Below are positions 1 through 11,903 of a stretch of 64,000 nucleotides of DNA, in pieces. The DNA is from Laetiporus sulphureus 93-53 (lineage: Eukaryota; Basidiomycota; Agaricomycetes; Polyporales; Laetiporaceae). Within the stretch, counting starts at the first letter, position 1. Every line of letters begins with the position of its first letter. Below the pieces are notes generated by a model. The model was given only the letters and a program-made list of their open reading frames with translations. It searched no databases and was not told where the DNA came from. The position numbers and the translations under genes are program-made. The stretch lies in contig NW_024468516.1 in NCBI RefSeq assembly GCF_001632365.1, positions 876,843 to 940,842 on the forward strand, in the 5' to 3' direction.

Positions 1-189
1 GTCGCATGCGCAGAGACTCGGTATGGGTACAATTTGGGGAATGGGGTGTCAAGGGGCAGCAAATGGTATCTGAGAAAATAACGTTCGTGGCGAGCGGAAG
101 CAGAGAGGTGAGTTTCGGTTAGCCTCAGAATTTTTTGGTCTTCAAGACGCCCAGACTGTCATAAAAGATGGAGGTCAGCGCACGCACGT

Positions 190-2448
190 CTACAGCGAAA
201 GGAAGATTAACATACACGCCATCGCAATGACCAAGTACAAGGTTAACAGCCTATACTCGCAGTCAGCACGTGCATCAACTAGTCCAGGATACCAGCTCCT
301 GGCCCTCGAAAGACAACACAACACTTACATGATGCCTTCCATATAGTTCGACTTGCCGTCCCTGCAGGAAACCAGCATATTAGATGAAGAAACAATTCGA
401 AGAACATGAAACATACTGCACGAGGAACTGAACTAGAAGCACAGACACAAATAGGACGATGGTCTGCGAAAGTCACGACGTTTAGCGACGAGTTCGCCAC
501 GATATGAACCTGATCTCTGAGCTGCTAGCCGAAACTCACCTCGAAGTTGGAGAAATACAGCGTCAGATTATGATTCGTTCTGCGTTGGCGCGATAAGTCA
601 ATTAATCCTAGCAAAGAGAGTTGAGACACAACTCACATCCAACCGATTATGACGAGCAACGGAATGACAAATGTGGAAATTTGCTATCAAGCACAAGGAG
701 CGTCAATGCGTGGCTACGAAAAAGGAACGTCAGGATGTGCTCACGATTGAACTCCCTACACAAATTTCGATCGACAACGCCATCTTGTTCTTCAGCGCCA
801 TCCATACGGAAGTAACGTGTTCTGCTGCATTTGCCTGTGGGATTGACAAGGATATGAGCGACATTCCCCGCGGTGTGCGGGAACAAGGCGACGTACGACG
901 ATCGGCAGGAGGATCACACCAATGAATGCCGTCGGAATATGATACGTGTCTGCAGTTTCCTCTATTGAAGCAACCACTGTAGGAGTGAGGGAGAGATATG
1001 AGTATGTGCAACCGATCAATTATGCATGCGTAGGATACTCACAGTAATCTGCACAAAACGAAGTGACAACCGTGACCAGCAGCAACCTGCGGCAGGACAG
1101 CTGTCAGCTGATATTTCAATCGCAAAAGTGAAGAATAAACGTACGCAGATCCAGCTGCGGGCACGCTCATCATCGGCTCTTCCCCTTCTTCTTGAAGCTC
1201 TCCATCAAACAAGACGTGGTGCGTCTTCAACTATGAACACCGTTCAGCACAAATACATATTACTTTTTCCGCGTGTTCACACTCGGCGAAAATGTAAATC
1301 GTGACGCACCTGGAAGATTAAGTACCCGACGTATACAAACAAAAGCAGCAGCGCAGTGCCGCGCGAGATGAACAGCAAGCCGTTTTCGTCTCCTTCGTCT
1401 AGGTCTGAACCGTCGATGACCGTGTTGTTCAAGGAGAAGGTGGCATTCGAGGTCGCGTTGTGCTCGCACAGATCGTGGACCTTGGCGCTGTGGTAGGCAG
1501 CGGGAATCACGAGAGCTGGTGCATAGCCCCATTCGTGAGTGTTCCGCTCACGATATAGCCAAATGAGTAACGTACTGATGCATGCAAGGGTCATGAGCTA
1601 TCAAGAATGTTAGCAAAAATTCATGACGGCGACGCATATACCCACCGAACTCGATCTGGCGTACCGTGTGTCAATATCTGAAAGAGTATAGAACGGGGGA
1701 GAACACTCACGCCTGAGCCGCAGTGGCTTGAAAAATGTTTTCTGTGGATTTGAGGCCGCCTAGAGTGCAGGTAGTATAGCCAGTTATTCGGATTCCAGAA
1801 TTGCCAAAAGTACTGACCGGCAAAGAAGGAGCAACCAAGGACGAGCAGGAGATTGGAAAGAATGGATCCGAGCATCTAAGGAGCATTTAGAACCGCATAT
1901 ATGCTGTCTGCAAAAGTAATTACCGATGTCTGCACAATCCGCAATTGACCTGAAAACAGAATTCTGTCTAGACAACAATACAGAGGAGAAAGAGCTAACT
2001 CACCTTGCAAGAGAGCAGCTATACCGACAATGATTTCGACAGCATTACCAAATGAGGCGTTCAATAGGCCGGACAAAGTCTGTCCGAGCTTCACGGACAG
2101 TTGATCTGTGGCGGTGCCCAAGAGCTAGGAACAGAGATATACGATGAGTAACTGCAGCCAAGAACTGTGTTTCTCATGACGTACTGCTGCCAATGGCATA
2201 ATTGCCATAAAACTAAAACAGAAACGCAGCGCAGCATCCCATTTTAACGTATGCGACAGATAGCTGAGTGGCACAAATAGCAGAAGGATGTTCCACCAGG
2301 AACCAAAAATGAAAAACTTGTACGAGGCAAGCCAGGAGGGCTCCCCCTCAGCCTTGAGGATATTAACGAAACGACGCGGGAGTGACCGTGCATCGCCGTG
2401 CCCGTTGCCGCTGGTGAGGAGGGGCGTCTGGTCGGTGATGAGGGACAT
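190..2448 (-). CDS. VCX1: Vacuolar Ca2+/H+ exchanger (CAX/VCX1 type)
   Basis: Predicted multi-pass antiporter that moves Ca2+ into the vacuole in exchange for H+. The start at 2448 gives a short cytosolic N-terminus (MSLITDQTPLLTSGN) followed by a hydrophobic segment. Both signature repeats of the family are present: LLNASFGNAVEIIVGIAALL near 2040-2090 (c-1, GNAVE) and GNAAEHVTSVWMALKNK near 790-850 (c-2, GNAAEH). Between them lie MLGSILSNLLLVLGCSFFAG (about 1815-1875), GLKSTENIFQATAAQ (about 1710-1760) and an acidic loop ending EEGEEPMMSV (about 1160-1230). The last exons read TIVLFVSVLLVQFLVQ, then DGKSNYMEGIM, then a short hydrophobic tail ending at TAG (190-192). At least eight exons are needed; one near 1930 is only about 26 nt. 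Family assignment is firm. The exact C-terminal exon and a few junctions are inferred. Confidence 0.85.
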
Positions 2449-3244
2449 AATCGAGGAAGTTGGAGGTGCTCGACTGGCTCCCCTGCATGTTCTTGACGAT
2501 CCACAGGCTCATAGCCACGAATTACGTAACTACCATTCTGGTCGACGCCAAGGCCACCAAGCCGCGGTAACCTGTGGCCGGGCCCCCCGCCAAAAGCGCC
2601 GGAGCGCCGGTCCGGACTGCTTCCGCTTCCCCGACGCGCCGCTTCGGACATGGGCGGTGCTCGGACCAGGCCCAGCGTGGCCACAAATCTCGATGCCCGA
2701 GCTCATGTCCTCGCAGATGCACCCTTGTTCATGATCACCACGCATGTCGTCCTTTCGAAACCGCTGCAATTGTTTGATTCACAAGGAACAATGATCTCCT
2801 GCTTGAAGCTTCCCACAGTCTGCACAGCATCTACCTTATCGTCCATCGCCTATTCCACGTTCCCTTCACGGGTAAATATCGCACACACGTACATTTTCCA
2901 GACGCACTGCTATCACACCGCTTGAGACAGTCGCTTGAGCGCATGAACACGGCCGACCGTCTGTGACCCAAATATCCCAAGGCACTTGGCGTACAGACGT
3001 CTTCTCCTGAACCGCAGATGAGCCGCAGCAAAGCCTCGCTTTGTGCATTCCTTCTCTGCTGAGCATAAATGGGAGTAGAGTTCGAGACACAGCCATCGCT
3101 TCAGTGTCCTACGTACCTGCGTTGCGAAGGAAGGAGAAGCGCAGCCTGCCCGTCTGCCGAGCCAAGCCAACTCCCTGCATCCGCAGCATACACCGGCAAA
3201 TGCACTGCTTGTGTTAGCGCGCTCCATTTCTCAGTGTAGTGGAT
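2449..3244. other. Intergenic, upstream of the Ca2+/H+ exchanger
   Basis: Promoter side of the exchanger gene. Open frames occur on both strands but show no family motif, no consistent exon chain and no biased codon use. I see no gene here. Confidence 0.5.
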
Positions 3245-3800
3245 GATCATGAACTGAGTAGAACAGTCAAAACGCTTTCTTCCTCGGCGCCGTCGTCGTT
3301 GGACGTGAGATTCGTAAACGTAGAATTAACAGAAGTATCGACGACGGAGTCAGGAACCTCGATGCCTTGTAATGCCGCAAGCTCCTTGTCGGTAGACCAT
3401 TGAATACACTTTCATCTCGTAGGTTCTGAGGCAAAATTATAAGCAACTATCGATCGTCGGACATGCAGTTTTAGGAAGTTTCTTACAACAAGAGAGGCGG
3501 CCAGAACTGCAACGTATGGCAGTCGCCAACCGTCATGTGTCAAAGCGTTCTTGAGAATCAATTCCGTACGGGCCGCAATAGAGGAGGCTTGCCTGAGCCG
3601 TCTGATGTAGTTTTCAGATCCGGGACATGTGTGAGTGAATTTAGGTGCCAGTGGTGTCATATGAGGGGAAAGGGCAGATCAGCACTGAAAATGGCTCCGC
3701 AGAAGAGACGCGCCCAATAGTAAAAGTAAGATCCGTCGTTACTTGCTGTAACATCCGCCACTGTAGCGTGAACTACCGGTTATGCGTGGAGGAAGATCGA
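3245..3800 (-). pseudogene. Possible coding remnant, family not recognised
   Basis: On the minus strand, three adjacent stretches look more protein-like than their surroundings. They are FYYWARLFCGAIFSADLPFP (about 3670-3735), IAARTELILKNALTHDGWRL followed by a hydrophobic run (about 3480-3590), and WSTDKELAALQGIEVP followed by an acidic serine/threonine-rich tail ending in a stop at 3246-3248. GT/AG borders can be proposed between the last two but phase is uncertain, and no start is found. This may be the tail of a decayed membrane-protein gene. I do not recognise the family. Confidence 0.25.
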
Positions 3801-3949
3801 CAGGCTGATTTCGCGCACATGTCAGATATACATTAAACGAAAAAAAGAACATAAAGAATCCTGATCATGATGAAGCACTCCGCTGCGCAGCGGAAGGACA
3901 CAAAACGGTGACATGAGGATGAAGCCAAACAAAGGAAAGAGAGCTCAGA

Positions 3950-4340
3950 GAGGACTCAGGACTCTCAAAAGCATTGAAGTCGACCGTCAGCGACGCGATC
4001 ACGCTGTTGGCCACTCGCGACGCGAGCAACATCGCCGTGCAACAAGTCACCCGGTATGCTACATCCACATCTGCCATCCATCCACCGTCATCGGTCCAAA
4101 GGATTGCATGTGATATTACAGACATAGCTCGTGGGAGGGTCAGCGTGCTCACAAGGGAGGCAAGACAAAGTTTTGAAGAATACCTCCATCACCGAAGAAA
4201 GGTAGGTCATCGAGCTGACCAGACCCTCGCTAGATCGCCAGCCATGCCTATGGTGCAGGATGTGACTTCAGTATTCTCGCTGTAAATGCGGGCATCAAAG
4301 CATACTTTTCGTCTGTCGTCGTTCGCACATTGAGGTCATC
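3950..4340. repeat. Dispersed repeat, copy 1 (inverted relative to 14160-14510)
   Basis: About 390 bases match the reverse complement of 14160-14510 in several blocks: cagaccctcgctagatcgcc (exact), gtgcaacaagtc followed by cccggtatgctac, and caaagcatac followed by a diverged tail. Divergence is substantial, with small gaps. It carries no protein signature. It could be an old mobile-element fragment or part of a duplicated gene. Confidence 0.6.
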
Positions 4341-5399
4341 TCACGAGCTGCCTCGCGCAATGGGGCTGCAGTCGAGTCCCGCTCGCACTATCTTCCTTGG
4401 GCGGCACGGCATATCATAATGGCAGTACGACCGACATCGACGGCTGCCTCACTTGAGGCTCGATTTGGAACTCGAGTATTAGTGTTCATTCCATGCGATC
4501 ATCATGCAGGATGGCGCCAGAGGAACAATTCCTAAGCATCAGGATCTGATTGCCTCGTAAACTAGCTCGAGCTGCGGTTCGTGCTCGATCTCACCTCACT
4601 TGATCAGACTTCTGATGCTTGCATTGCCTTCTCGCTTCAAACGTGACGGTTGCCAGAATCAGACGGTCAAGACTAGGGAGAAATCAACCCGTGGTGATCA
4701 CAGATAGCTAGCATATGGTGCCTTGTATCGAGATACGTGCATGATAAAACGAAGCTACGGGAGAAATTTGGATGCTTGAAAAGAGTGAACCTGCAGGTGA
4801 TCAAGCTCAATGCCCAATGACCCTTCGGATGCAGAATGAATAGCTCACAAAACGATGACTGCTCGTGTTATGTTTTCAAGACCTTGCCAACTGGCCAGCC
4901 TTCTCATAGATCACCTATTCTTGTACCATTTGCATCTTGTTGATCATCCATACATGGATGCGATGCACGAGCTTCCATCTCGCAATGAAAGGGTAACAAG
5001 GCAGAGTTAAGGATCACAGATGTCGGACTGTGGGGTTGAGTTTGTCCCGGTGTTCATGACAACAGCGGCAGGCTGACTGCAGATCGACGGCGAGCATAAC
5101 CTGCATGCCAGGCCCTCGACAGTAAGGGTTTCATGCATCTGTAACGCAGGTGCGAGTACGGAGCTCGTTCCGAATGCCACGACGAAGTTAGTAAGGCGAA
5201 GGCCAAAGGAGCATCCCCATTGGAGGTCATACGACACCACGTCCCGACCAGCGTTGGAGCACCTAACAAATACATATCAGTGAGATGGAACGGCTTTCCC
5301 GGGAGACCAGTTCATCACCGTTTAGACTCAACTCTGTTACACGCCACAGGGCGTCTCCGCAGATTCTTATAAATACCGTAGCTACAATCTACAATTGCC
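4341..5399. other. Gene-poor stretch
   Basis: No gene or RNA feature could be supported. Open frames at 5007-5275 on the minus strand lack motifs and overlap each other in different frames. Confidence 0.5.
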
Positions 5400-6134
5400 G
5401 TCATCATGGCGCTTACAATTCTCTGGCACACCCTGTATGTTCACCATAGACAGCTGGCACCTCTGACGAGGAACCCGCATGTCACCATCCGATGGTTGTA
5501 CCATCTCTGAGCAGTAGCCTGCCGCTCAGAGATGGTACAACTATTGGATGGTTTGACGTTGGTTTCTGAGCTCAAATAACATTTGCATCTACCATATTTG
5601 TGAACCTCGTAAGTGCATGCTCTTTCTTCCCACGCCATATCTTCTGCAAGATGCTAATCACTCTGCCGTACATGACTGTGGATAGGGCAGAATGTTGAAT
5701 ACTATGTCGTCGATTGTTTTCCAATACTAGTGAAGCAATCGTCTCACATTTCCTCTACCAATGACGCACTGACGATATCACAGACTCGCTCCCGTTCTGA
5801 TCTCTCATGTCCTCCTCAACGTCCGAGCCGCAGCACGGCCACACGGGGAAAGCAGTCTCAAACGCCCTCTTTCATCCGATCGCGGCGTGGGCTCCAAACA
5901 CAAGTCGACGTCGAGAATATGTCGTTCGAAATGAACGTCCTCGACAGCACCAAACAAGCCCCAGAGAGCGGTCGCTCTTACCCGCAAGACTCTGTTGAAC
6001 GTGATTAAGGCATTGCAGAATCGCACAGCATGGCAAGCAGTGTTGTTACTTCCGGCGATGCTCATCAGGACGTGAACGAGGAAGAGCGGATGGACGATGT
6101 CAAGGAGGAAATGCAGTCAGATGGGGAGAACTAG
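5400..6134 (+). pseudogene. Decayed DUF6533-type membrane-protein gene (3' part only)
   Basis: A 3' fragment of the family found intact-like at 7024-8903 and 52491-50611. The frame near 5405-5490 gives LTILWHTLYVHHRQLAPLTR, which resembles VGVIWRTLHKQLSRNS of the downstream copy. Near 5780-5830 another frame gives LISHVLLNVRAAARP, corresponding to LVSRILLNIQETAQA. After a frameshift, QTPSFIRSRRGLQTQVDVEN (about 5860-5925) corresponds to DTPSFVRSRHGVQTG. The 5' half is absent, so this is probably a truncated tandem paralogue. Confidence 0.5.
5495..5541. repeat. Perfect 18-bp inverted repeat (hairpin)
   Basis: The arms gttgtaccatctctgagc (5495-5512) and gctcagagatggtacaac (5524-5541) are exact reverse complements around an 11-base loop. 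It lies inside the decayed DUF6533-type fragment, about where the better copy has an exon-intron border. Function unknown. Confidence 0.85.
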
Positions 6135-6399
6135 GACTAAGGGAAGAGAATGAGTGTCGGAGCCATGCTGTCAGATTCACGATGACTGTGCGTTTGCCTG
6201 CTATTTTTGTGTGACACGCCAGCCTTCATAAGCCCTGTGCCACCTGCCTGCATTCACAGATCTTTTTCCGTACAATCTTCCCCTGTCTTACGCGTGATGT
6301 GGCTGTTACATACGTGCGTCTCGGCTACAAGAGCGTACCGGAACTTTGATGAACTCATCAAAGTCAAGCACCGCTCGATCAACATCCAACCGCCGAGTC

Positions 6400-9365
6400 T
6401 CAAATTAGTGCCTACGACGAGCATCATTGACAGCCTGTTTCAACCTAGATCATACACAGCCGTGCAGCCTCCTTGTAGCCATGGCTGGCGATGCGATCAC
6501 CAATGTCGCACCCCAAGGGGGCCAGACGCGCTGGTAAAGCGTCTGCCTTTTCACCCGGTGGATTGCTTCTGCACAGATATTGCGATATATCGTCTTCGCT
6601 TGACGGTTGTGGCGCACATGGAACTGGCAGCCTCTGGTTTGGAACAACTCGTATCATATAGGTCCCGACCCACCTATGGGAAGATGGTTGCATGTCCTCT
6701 GCATTGCAGGAGACCTCAAATGACAATAGTATGCTCAATATTAGTCCCCCTCGCTGGAGGCGATGAGTGCGATGGAGTCGGCATGTTCGATGTAATTGGC
6801 AAACGTTGAAAATGACAGCTCAGTTGAGCCCATCGTACTGTGAGAACTGCACAGAATCCTCAGTCAACAGTAAACTCCAATGAGAGAAGAATATTTATGC
6901 TTCCGCAACGGTCGATTCGTCTCGCTTTGCATCTGATGATCATATTTCAAGCATGTCAAATAGCTGACCAGAGCGAGTTGCTACTCACACCTTTGTTACC
7001 CATTCATATTCTCTACTCACAGCATGGCGAGTGCCACCTCTGGGCCGATTGAGCTGCTCGAGGCAAAGTGAGCTTTGATTTCCTCCCTGTTAGCCAGTTT
7101 GCTGATTCCGAGGGCCTATCATGCACAGCTTCATATCGAATTGTGCCTCTGCATCCGGAGCAGGTGAGTACAATTGTAGTTGATCGCTATGATGCTTGCA
7201 AAGATGACCCGATCTAGCCCTCATATTCTACGAACATATTACTACATTCAATCAAGAGGTTAAATTCTTTTGGGGCAAAAAGTCATTCCCAGCAGTCCTC
7301 TTCTTCGTCAATCGACTGCTGGCTCTCGTCTATGGCGCTGTATACGTATCAGCGTTAACGAATATCTACTCACAAACTGTACGTATTCTGATGGAACTTC
7401 AATCTGATCACGGCAGTCTGACAGGATGCGACGGCAGAGGTTCGTTCCGAGTCCTCTGTCTCACTGAGTTGCAAAACATGTTACATTTCATGCCTTTTAG
7501 CTGTGAAGTAGTACAAAATGTACTTGACAGTTTCATACTCGCAATTGGGGCAGTGTCCGAAGGTGGATTCACGTGCACCACGTTTCACCTAGATACTGAC
7601 ATCCTATCACAGTGGTCACATTATTACGAGTATACGCAGTGACCGAACGTAGCTGGCGTGTTACCATTATTATTGCGTTGCTAGTCGTTGCGGATTGGGG
7701 GCTCGATATTGTCGAAGGTACGCTCTGTACGATGATTGGATAGAACGAATCATTCCATCACTAAGTCTCTTGTCGTGAGAAGCTTTCGTGAACGAGTCAA
7801 CCGGGGTCATTGTATCAGGACCTACGGCAATATGCTACACGTTCTCACAGAATTCGTTTGCGAGCACCTACACAAAGTAAGCAACCCGTTCTGTCGACAG
7901 CTTATATTTTCTTCTCAACCGTCAACTACCAGGGGCAAGCTGATTATAAGCACTACCTTCTCCAAATGAGCCACACTGACGGTCACTTCGTAGTAACAAT
8001 CACCAGCCTTGTTATTTCTGTGGTCTTGAATGTTGTAACGGTCGGTGTCATCTGGAGGACGCTGCACAAACAACTCAGCCGGAACTCGACTGGAGTGTTC
8101 TCTCAGAGGCCTTCACTGGTAGCATTGTTGCTGAGAGACGGTGAGTAAAACTTGTGTTGTAGGACCGTGTTTGGGTCATCTTCTGTTCTGTATGTAGGCA
8201 CGATTCAGTTCGTGTACGTGGCCGACTCCTTTCAATTGCAGGGAAAACTGAGACGTTCGCCATAGAACGTTATTACTGCTGAACATCAGCATCGACGTCC
8301 TGGTGGTTATTGGCCAGGTCTGTCATCCAAATGTCCATCAACTCTCATACTGAGGTTGATTAATGTTTTCGTAAAACCGTGACGTCCTATGTAGAATGCC
8401 GCATATGTTGTGAACAACTTGGAAATACCGTTGAGATTTCCCGATCTATGCTGATTGAAGCAGGTACTCATGCATGTTATAGACTCAACGCCATTCTTGT
8501 CTCTCGTATTTTGCTAAATATCCAAGAAACGGCCCAAGCCGCGTGGAGGGAACAATCCGATACTCCCTCGTTTGTGCGCTCACGCCATGGCGTGCAGACT
8601 GGCGCGGCCATCGACATTCCCAGCCTTGTGATCCATTCTGATGCCTCAACCAGCATTCCTGCAATTGACCCAGAGGCGGAACCCTCCGCAGCCACCACCT
8701 GCCAGGCAAACACCGCTGCAGATGAGTCGATGGTCGCTGGCCCTTCGGATCAAGATCGTCATCACAGAGCACAACAAGTTGAGGTACCCATGGAGGCCGG
8801 ATCTTCTGGTGAAGGCTGCGAACACGATCCGGAGCAAAGGCAGGCGGAGGGAGCGGCCGCAGAGAATTGGGAAGAAGAAGATGATTGGGAGGACGACCAC
8901 TAAGATGAGCAGCAGGAGTTGTTTGTGTGACGTGTTTTGGAAACTGTTGAGTCTGTTGCCGCATTTGCGCAGCGTCCGCGCTGACTTTGTGGACTTTATT
9001 CAGGTCCGCAATTCTTTCCCTGTCTCCGAGAACATTCCCGGTAATTGGCCGCAAGCGTCCAGGTTTCGTATTCATTCAAGGTATTTGGAAGATCGGTACA
9101 ATTCCCGCGAGTCGCTGTCAAGCACCGCTCATACTACACGTACTATTACGCGCGAATCCTGTTCTCTATTTATGTCATACTACTTTGTCCTATGTAGTCG
9201 GACATGTGTAACTTGCATCTTTCGCCGTCTTCAAATCGCTCTGTGTAGCAGACATTTTGATACCCCGACTCTTGTGTGCCGACTAATGCGACGCCTGAAT
9301 GCTCTAACACGATGTTCATGCATACTATGTATATCCATTTTCGATCGAGTTTCTATCGTGGCACA
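6400..9365 (+). repeat. Arm 1 of a ~2.9-kb inverted duplication
   Basis: This block aligns over its whole length with the reverse complement of 50195-53137. Shared parts include a non-coding 5' part (atggctggc at about 6481, and following), the whole DUF6533-type gene and about 450 bases past its stop (atttgcgcagcgtc..., cgccgtcttcaaatcgct, ttttgataccccgactct). The copies differ by many substitutions and short indels, in coding and non-coding parts alike, so the duplication is not recent. Ends are approximate. Confidence 0.85.
7024..8903 (+). CDS. DUF6533-type multi-pass membrane protein (copy B)
   Basis: Basidiomycete-specific family of putative seven-helix membrane proteins with no established function. 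The DUF6533 core is read at about 7217-7370: LIFYEHITTFNQEVKFFWGK, then FPAVLFFVNRLLALVYGAV. Later exons give VTLLRVYAVTERSWRVTIII (about 7612-7670), HFVVTITSLVISVVLNVVTV (about 7985-8043), GVIWRTLHKQLSRNS, and a C-terminal region with LVSRILLNIQETAQAAW, SDTPSFVRSRHGVQTG and an acidic end (NWEEEDDWEDDH) at 8903. The start at 7024 (MASATSGPIELLE) follows an AG that may be the acceptor of a 5' intron. The first coding junction is phase-ambiguous, so the N-terminus is unsure. The second copy at 50611-52491 shares every exon, which supports the overall model. Confidence 0.6.
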
Positions 9366-9700
9366 GTTAGTCTCGTCCTTGTGGAGCGTGTTGTATATAT
9401 ATATACTCTTCCTAATGATCTACTGTGAGCCGAATGAATCATGATCAATCACCGAGCATGTCGATGAATCGGTCAACCAAGCCGAGTCGTGCATGTGTGA
9501 TTATGATCTCTCTCTCAACGCGGTTGCTGTGCCCAACTCCATCCATCAAGCATAATGATACATATATACAAGAAATTTGTGGATATACACGATATTCAAT
9601 GCGTGTGGCTAGATATAGCCAACTAGTAATGAATCCGGTTCAACAAGGCATTAGTAATGCATCCTTTCCCTTATTCAATGCACCACGCCCACGCAAACTC
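9366..9700. other. Spacer between duplication arm and IVD gene
   Basis: AT-rich, with a short TA run (tatatatata, about 9391-9402). It is the downstream side of the isovaleryl-CoA dehydrogenase gene. No gene seen. Confidence 0.5.
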
Positions 9701-11579
9701 TCATGATGACTGGCGTTTGAAATCCTCATTGAACTCGCGTCCGATGAGCATCCGCCGGATCTCCTGCGTCCCTGCGCCGACGGTGTACAAGCGTGAATCG
9801 CGCAGGAACCGGCCGGTGGGGTAATCTGCAGAGCATACGGATTCAGCAAGTGTGTACAATGCATGACAAGCGTGGAGACGTACCGTTGATGTAGCCGTTC
9901 CCACCGAGGCATTGCATCGCGTCCATGGTGACCTCCACTGCGCGGTCGGAGGAGTACAGGATTGCTCCCGCACAGTCCTGGCCGAGGTAAAACGGTCAGC
10001 AGTCACGGGAGATGATAGCTGTGGATATCGTACGTACTCGCCGGCTGACCTTGCCTTGGTCGCACGCCTTAGCGACAGCATAGACGTACGACCTCGACGC
10101 GTTCAGTTTCGTATACATATCCGCAATCTTCCCTATTTTCCGCTACCTCAGTGATACATCACTCCTTCCAGTGGCGACGTCGTACCTTGCATGAGCTGGA
10201 ACGTCCCTACAGGCTGGCCGAACTGCTTGCGATCATGCACGTACTCCACGGCATAGTCAAACGCCGCCTGCATGAGTCTGAGAATAGCGACTTCAGCCAG
10301 CTGGGTGTTACCGAGCGCCAACCACCTCACCCCAACGGACCACCGCATAGCACGAGCCGCTCCAGATCAAGTCCGGACATCAGCACCTCGGCACCTCCGT
10401 TGACCTTGCCCAAAACGTTCTCTGCACCATGAAACTACCATCAGCAAAAGATAGAGTGCACGACAGGAAGCACTCGCCCTCAGGAACGAAGCAGTCCTCG
10501 AACAGCAGCTCGCACGTATCGCTGCCCCGCATGCCGACCTTGTCCAGTTTCTGATGTGTCGAGAACCCCTGGAATCCACGCTCGATAATGAATGCCGTAA
10601 TACCCCGCGAGCCTTTCTCCGGAGCCGTCTTAGCGTAGACGACCAGAGTCGAGGCAGTGGGTCCGTTGGTGATCCTGACGTAGACGACGCAATGGTGAGC
10701 AAGCGCACGATCTACCCGCCAGCGAACGAAGGCACCAGAATTTGTTCCCGTTGAGCTTGTACCCGCCGTCCACTTTATCTGCTCGCAATTTCATGCTGAC
10801 GACGTCGCTCCCACTGCCCGGCTCGCTCATGGCGAGACTGCCGACCTTCTTGCCAGCAATGAGGTCTGGAAGGTATTTGGCCTTCTGTGCGTCGGTCCCC
10901 CAGCGATAAATCTACTCATAAGTTAGCATGTGAGGCCATGTATATAACATTTAAACTAAATTAATTGGGCCTTGAGCCTGGGGCCTTGAGAGACTACGAT
11001 TCTTGCAGAACAAAACACAGAGGAGCTCAATCATAGGACAATGTACCTGGTTGACACAGAGATTGGAGTGTGCGCCGTAGGACAGAGCCACGGACCCCGA
11101 TGCGCGAGACAACTCCTCCATGGCCAGTGTATGGTGGAAGTATCCTAGGGAGAGACCGCCGTATTCCGGAGAGACAGTGATACCAAGCAGACCCATTGAG
11201 CCCAGCTTCTCCCATAGATCCTACATTATACGAAGGTAAGCATGCCTCTGGGATGCGGGCGGCAAGTCCGAATGATACACCGCTCAGGGTTCGCTTACTG
11301 ATGGGAAGTTATTACTCCTGTCGATCTCTGCAGCCCTTGGAGCGACTTCACGTTGCGCAAACTCTGTCACTGCATTCCTAAACTAGACCTGCATTGAGCA
11401 CAAGATTCTCGCATCGAAACAGATGCAGATACCTCAGCTTGTTCTTCGCTCAGACCGGCAACATTAGCGTTGTAATAGGAGGCAAATCTGCTTTGGATTC
11501 GCGGATGGAATAGAGCAGCTGAGCGAGGGGTTTTCAAAGCTAACGAATGTAAGGACGAAGACAAGATACGATGATGCAT
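9701..11579 (-). CDS. IVD1: Isovaleryl-CoA dehydrogenase, mitochondrial
   Basis: FAD flavoprotein that oxidises isovaleryl-CoA to 3-methylcrotonyl-CoA in leucine breakdown and passes electrons to ETF. The start at 11579 gives [20 protein letters not shown], a basic hydroxylated presequence suited to the mitochondrion. Exons then carry [20 protein letters not shown] and [14 protein letters not shown] (about 11040-11190), [17 protein letters not shown] (about 10775-10830), and [17 protein letters not shown] (about 10330-10385). The Glu of DLERLVL aligns with the catalytic base of the human enzyme. [19 protein letters not shown] (about 10205-10265), [20 protein letters not shown] and [19 protein letters not shown] complete the fold. 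The stop is at 9701-9703. Family, length and order are all typical. It is head-to-head with the Zn2Cys6 gene, 324 bases apart. Confidence 0.93.
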
Positions 11580-11787
11580 TATGGGCGTGCCAGAGGATGT
11601 GGGATAATTGGCAAGAAAGTGCGGGGTAAAACGCGGGGTAAGCCAAAAATGGATGCCAGCGTGGCCTGGCGCGTTGCTGCACGTGATCGAGACGCGCATT
11701 TGGTCTCCGCCAGCCACATTCAGTCTGCAACCCCCCGGTACCTCGACTACGAATTCGTGTTTGGACCGACACCTGAGCTGCGATCTG

Positions 11788-11794
11788 TATAAAA
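11788..11794 (+). promoter_or_regulatory. TATA box of the Zn2Cys6 gene
   Basis: TATAAAA lies 110 bases before the ATG at 11904, inside the 324-base spacer shared with the divergent isovaleryl-CoA dehydrogenase gene. Position and sequence are consistent with a core promoter; the role is inferred. Confidence 0.55.
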
Positions 11795-11903
11795 TCCTGA
11801 TCCCAGCTGAGCTGTCAGCCCTATCGCTTCTTGCATCCTGCCACTACAGCACTTGCTACCAGCGATCTTTTGCCCCTACTTTTTCTCAGAAATATCTCAT
11901 ACA

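Noticed and set aside
9391..9402. TA-repeat run as a possible promoter or microsatellite locus
   Set aside because: Too short to call, and not placed before any supported start.
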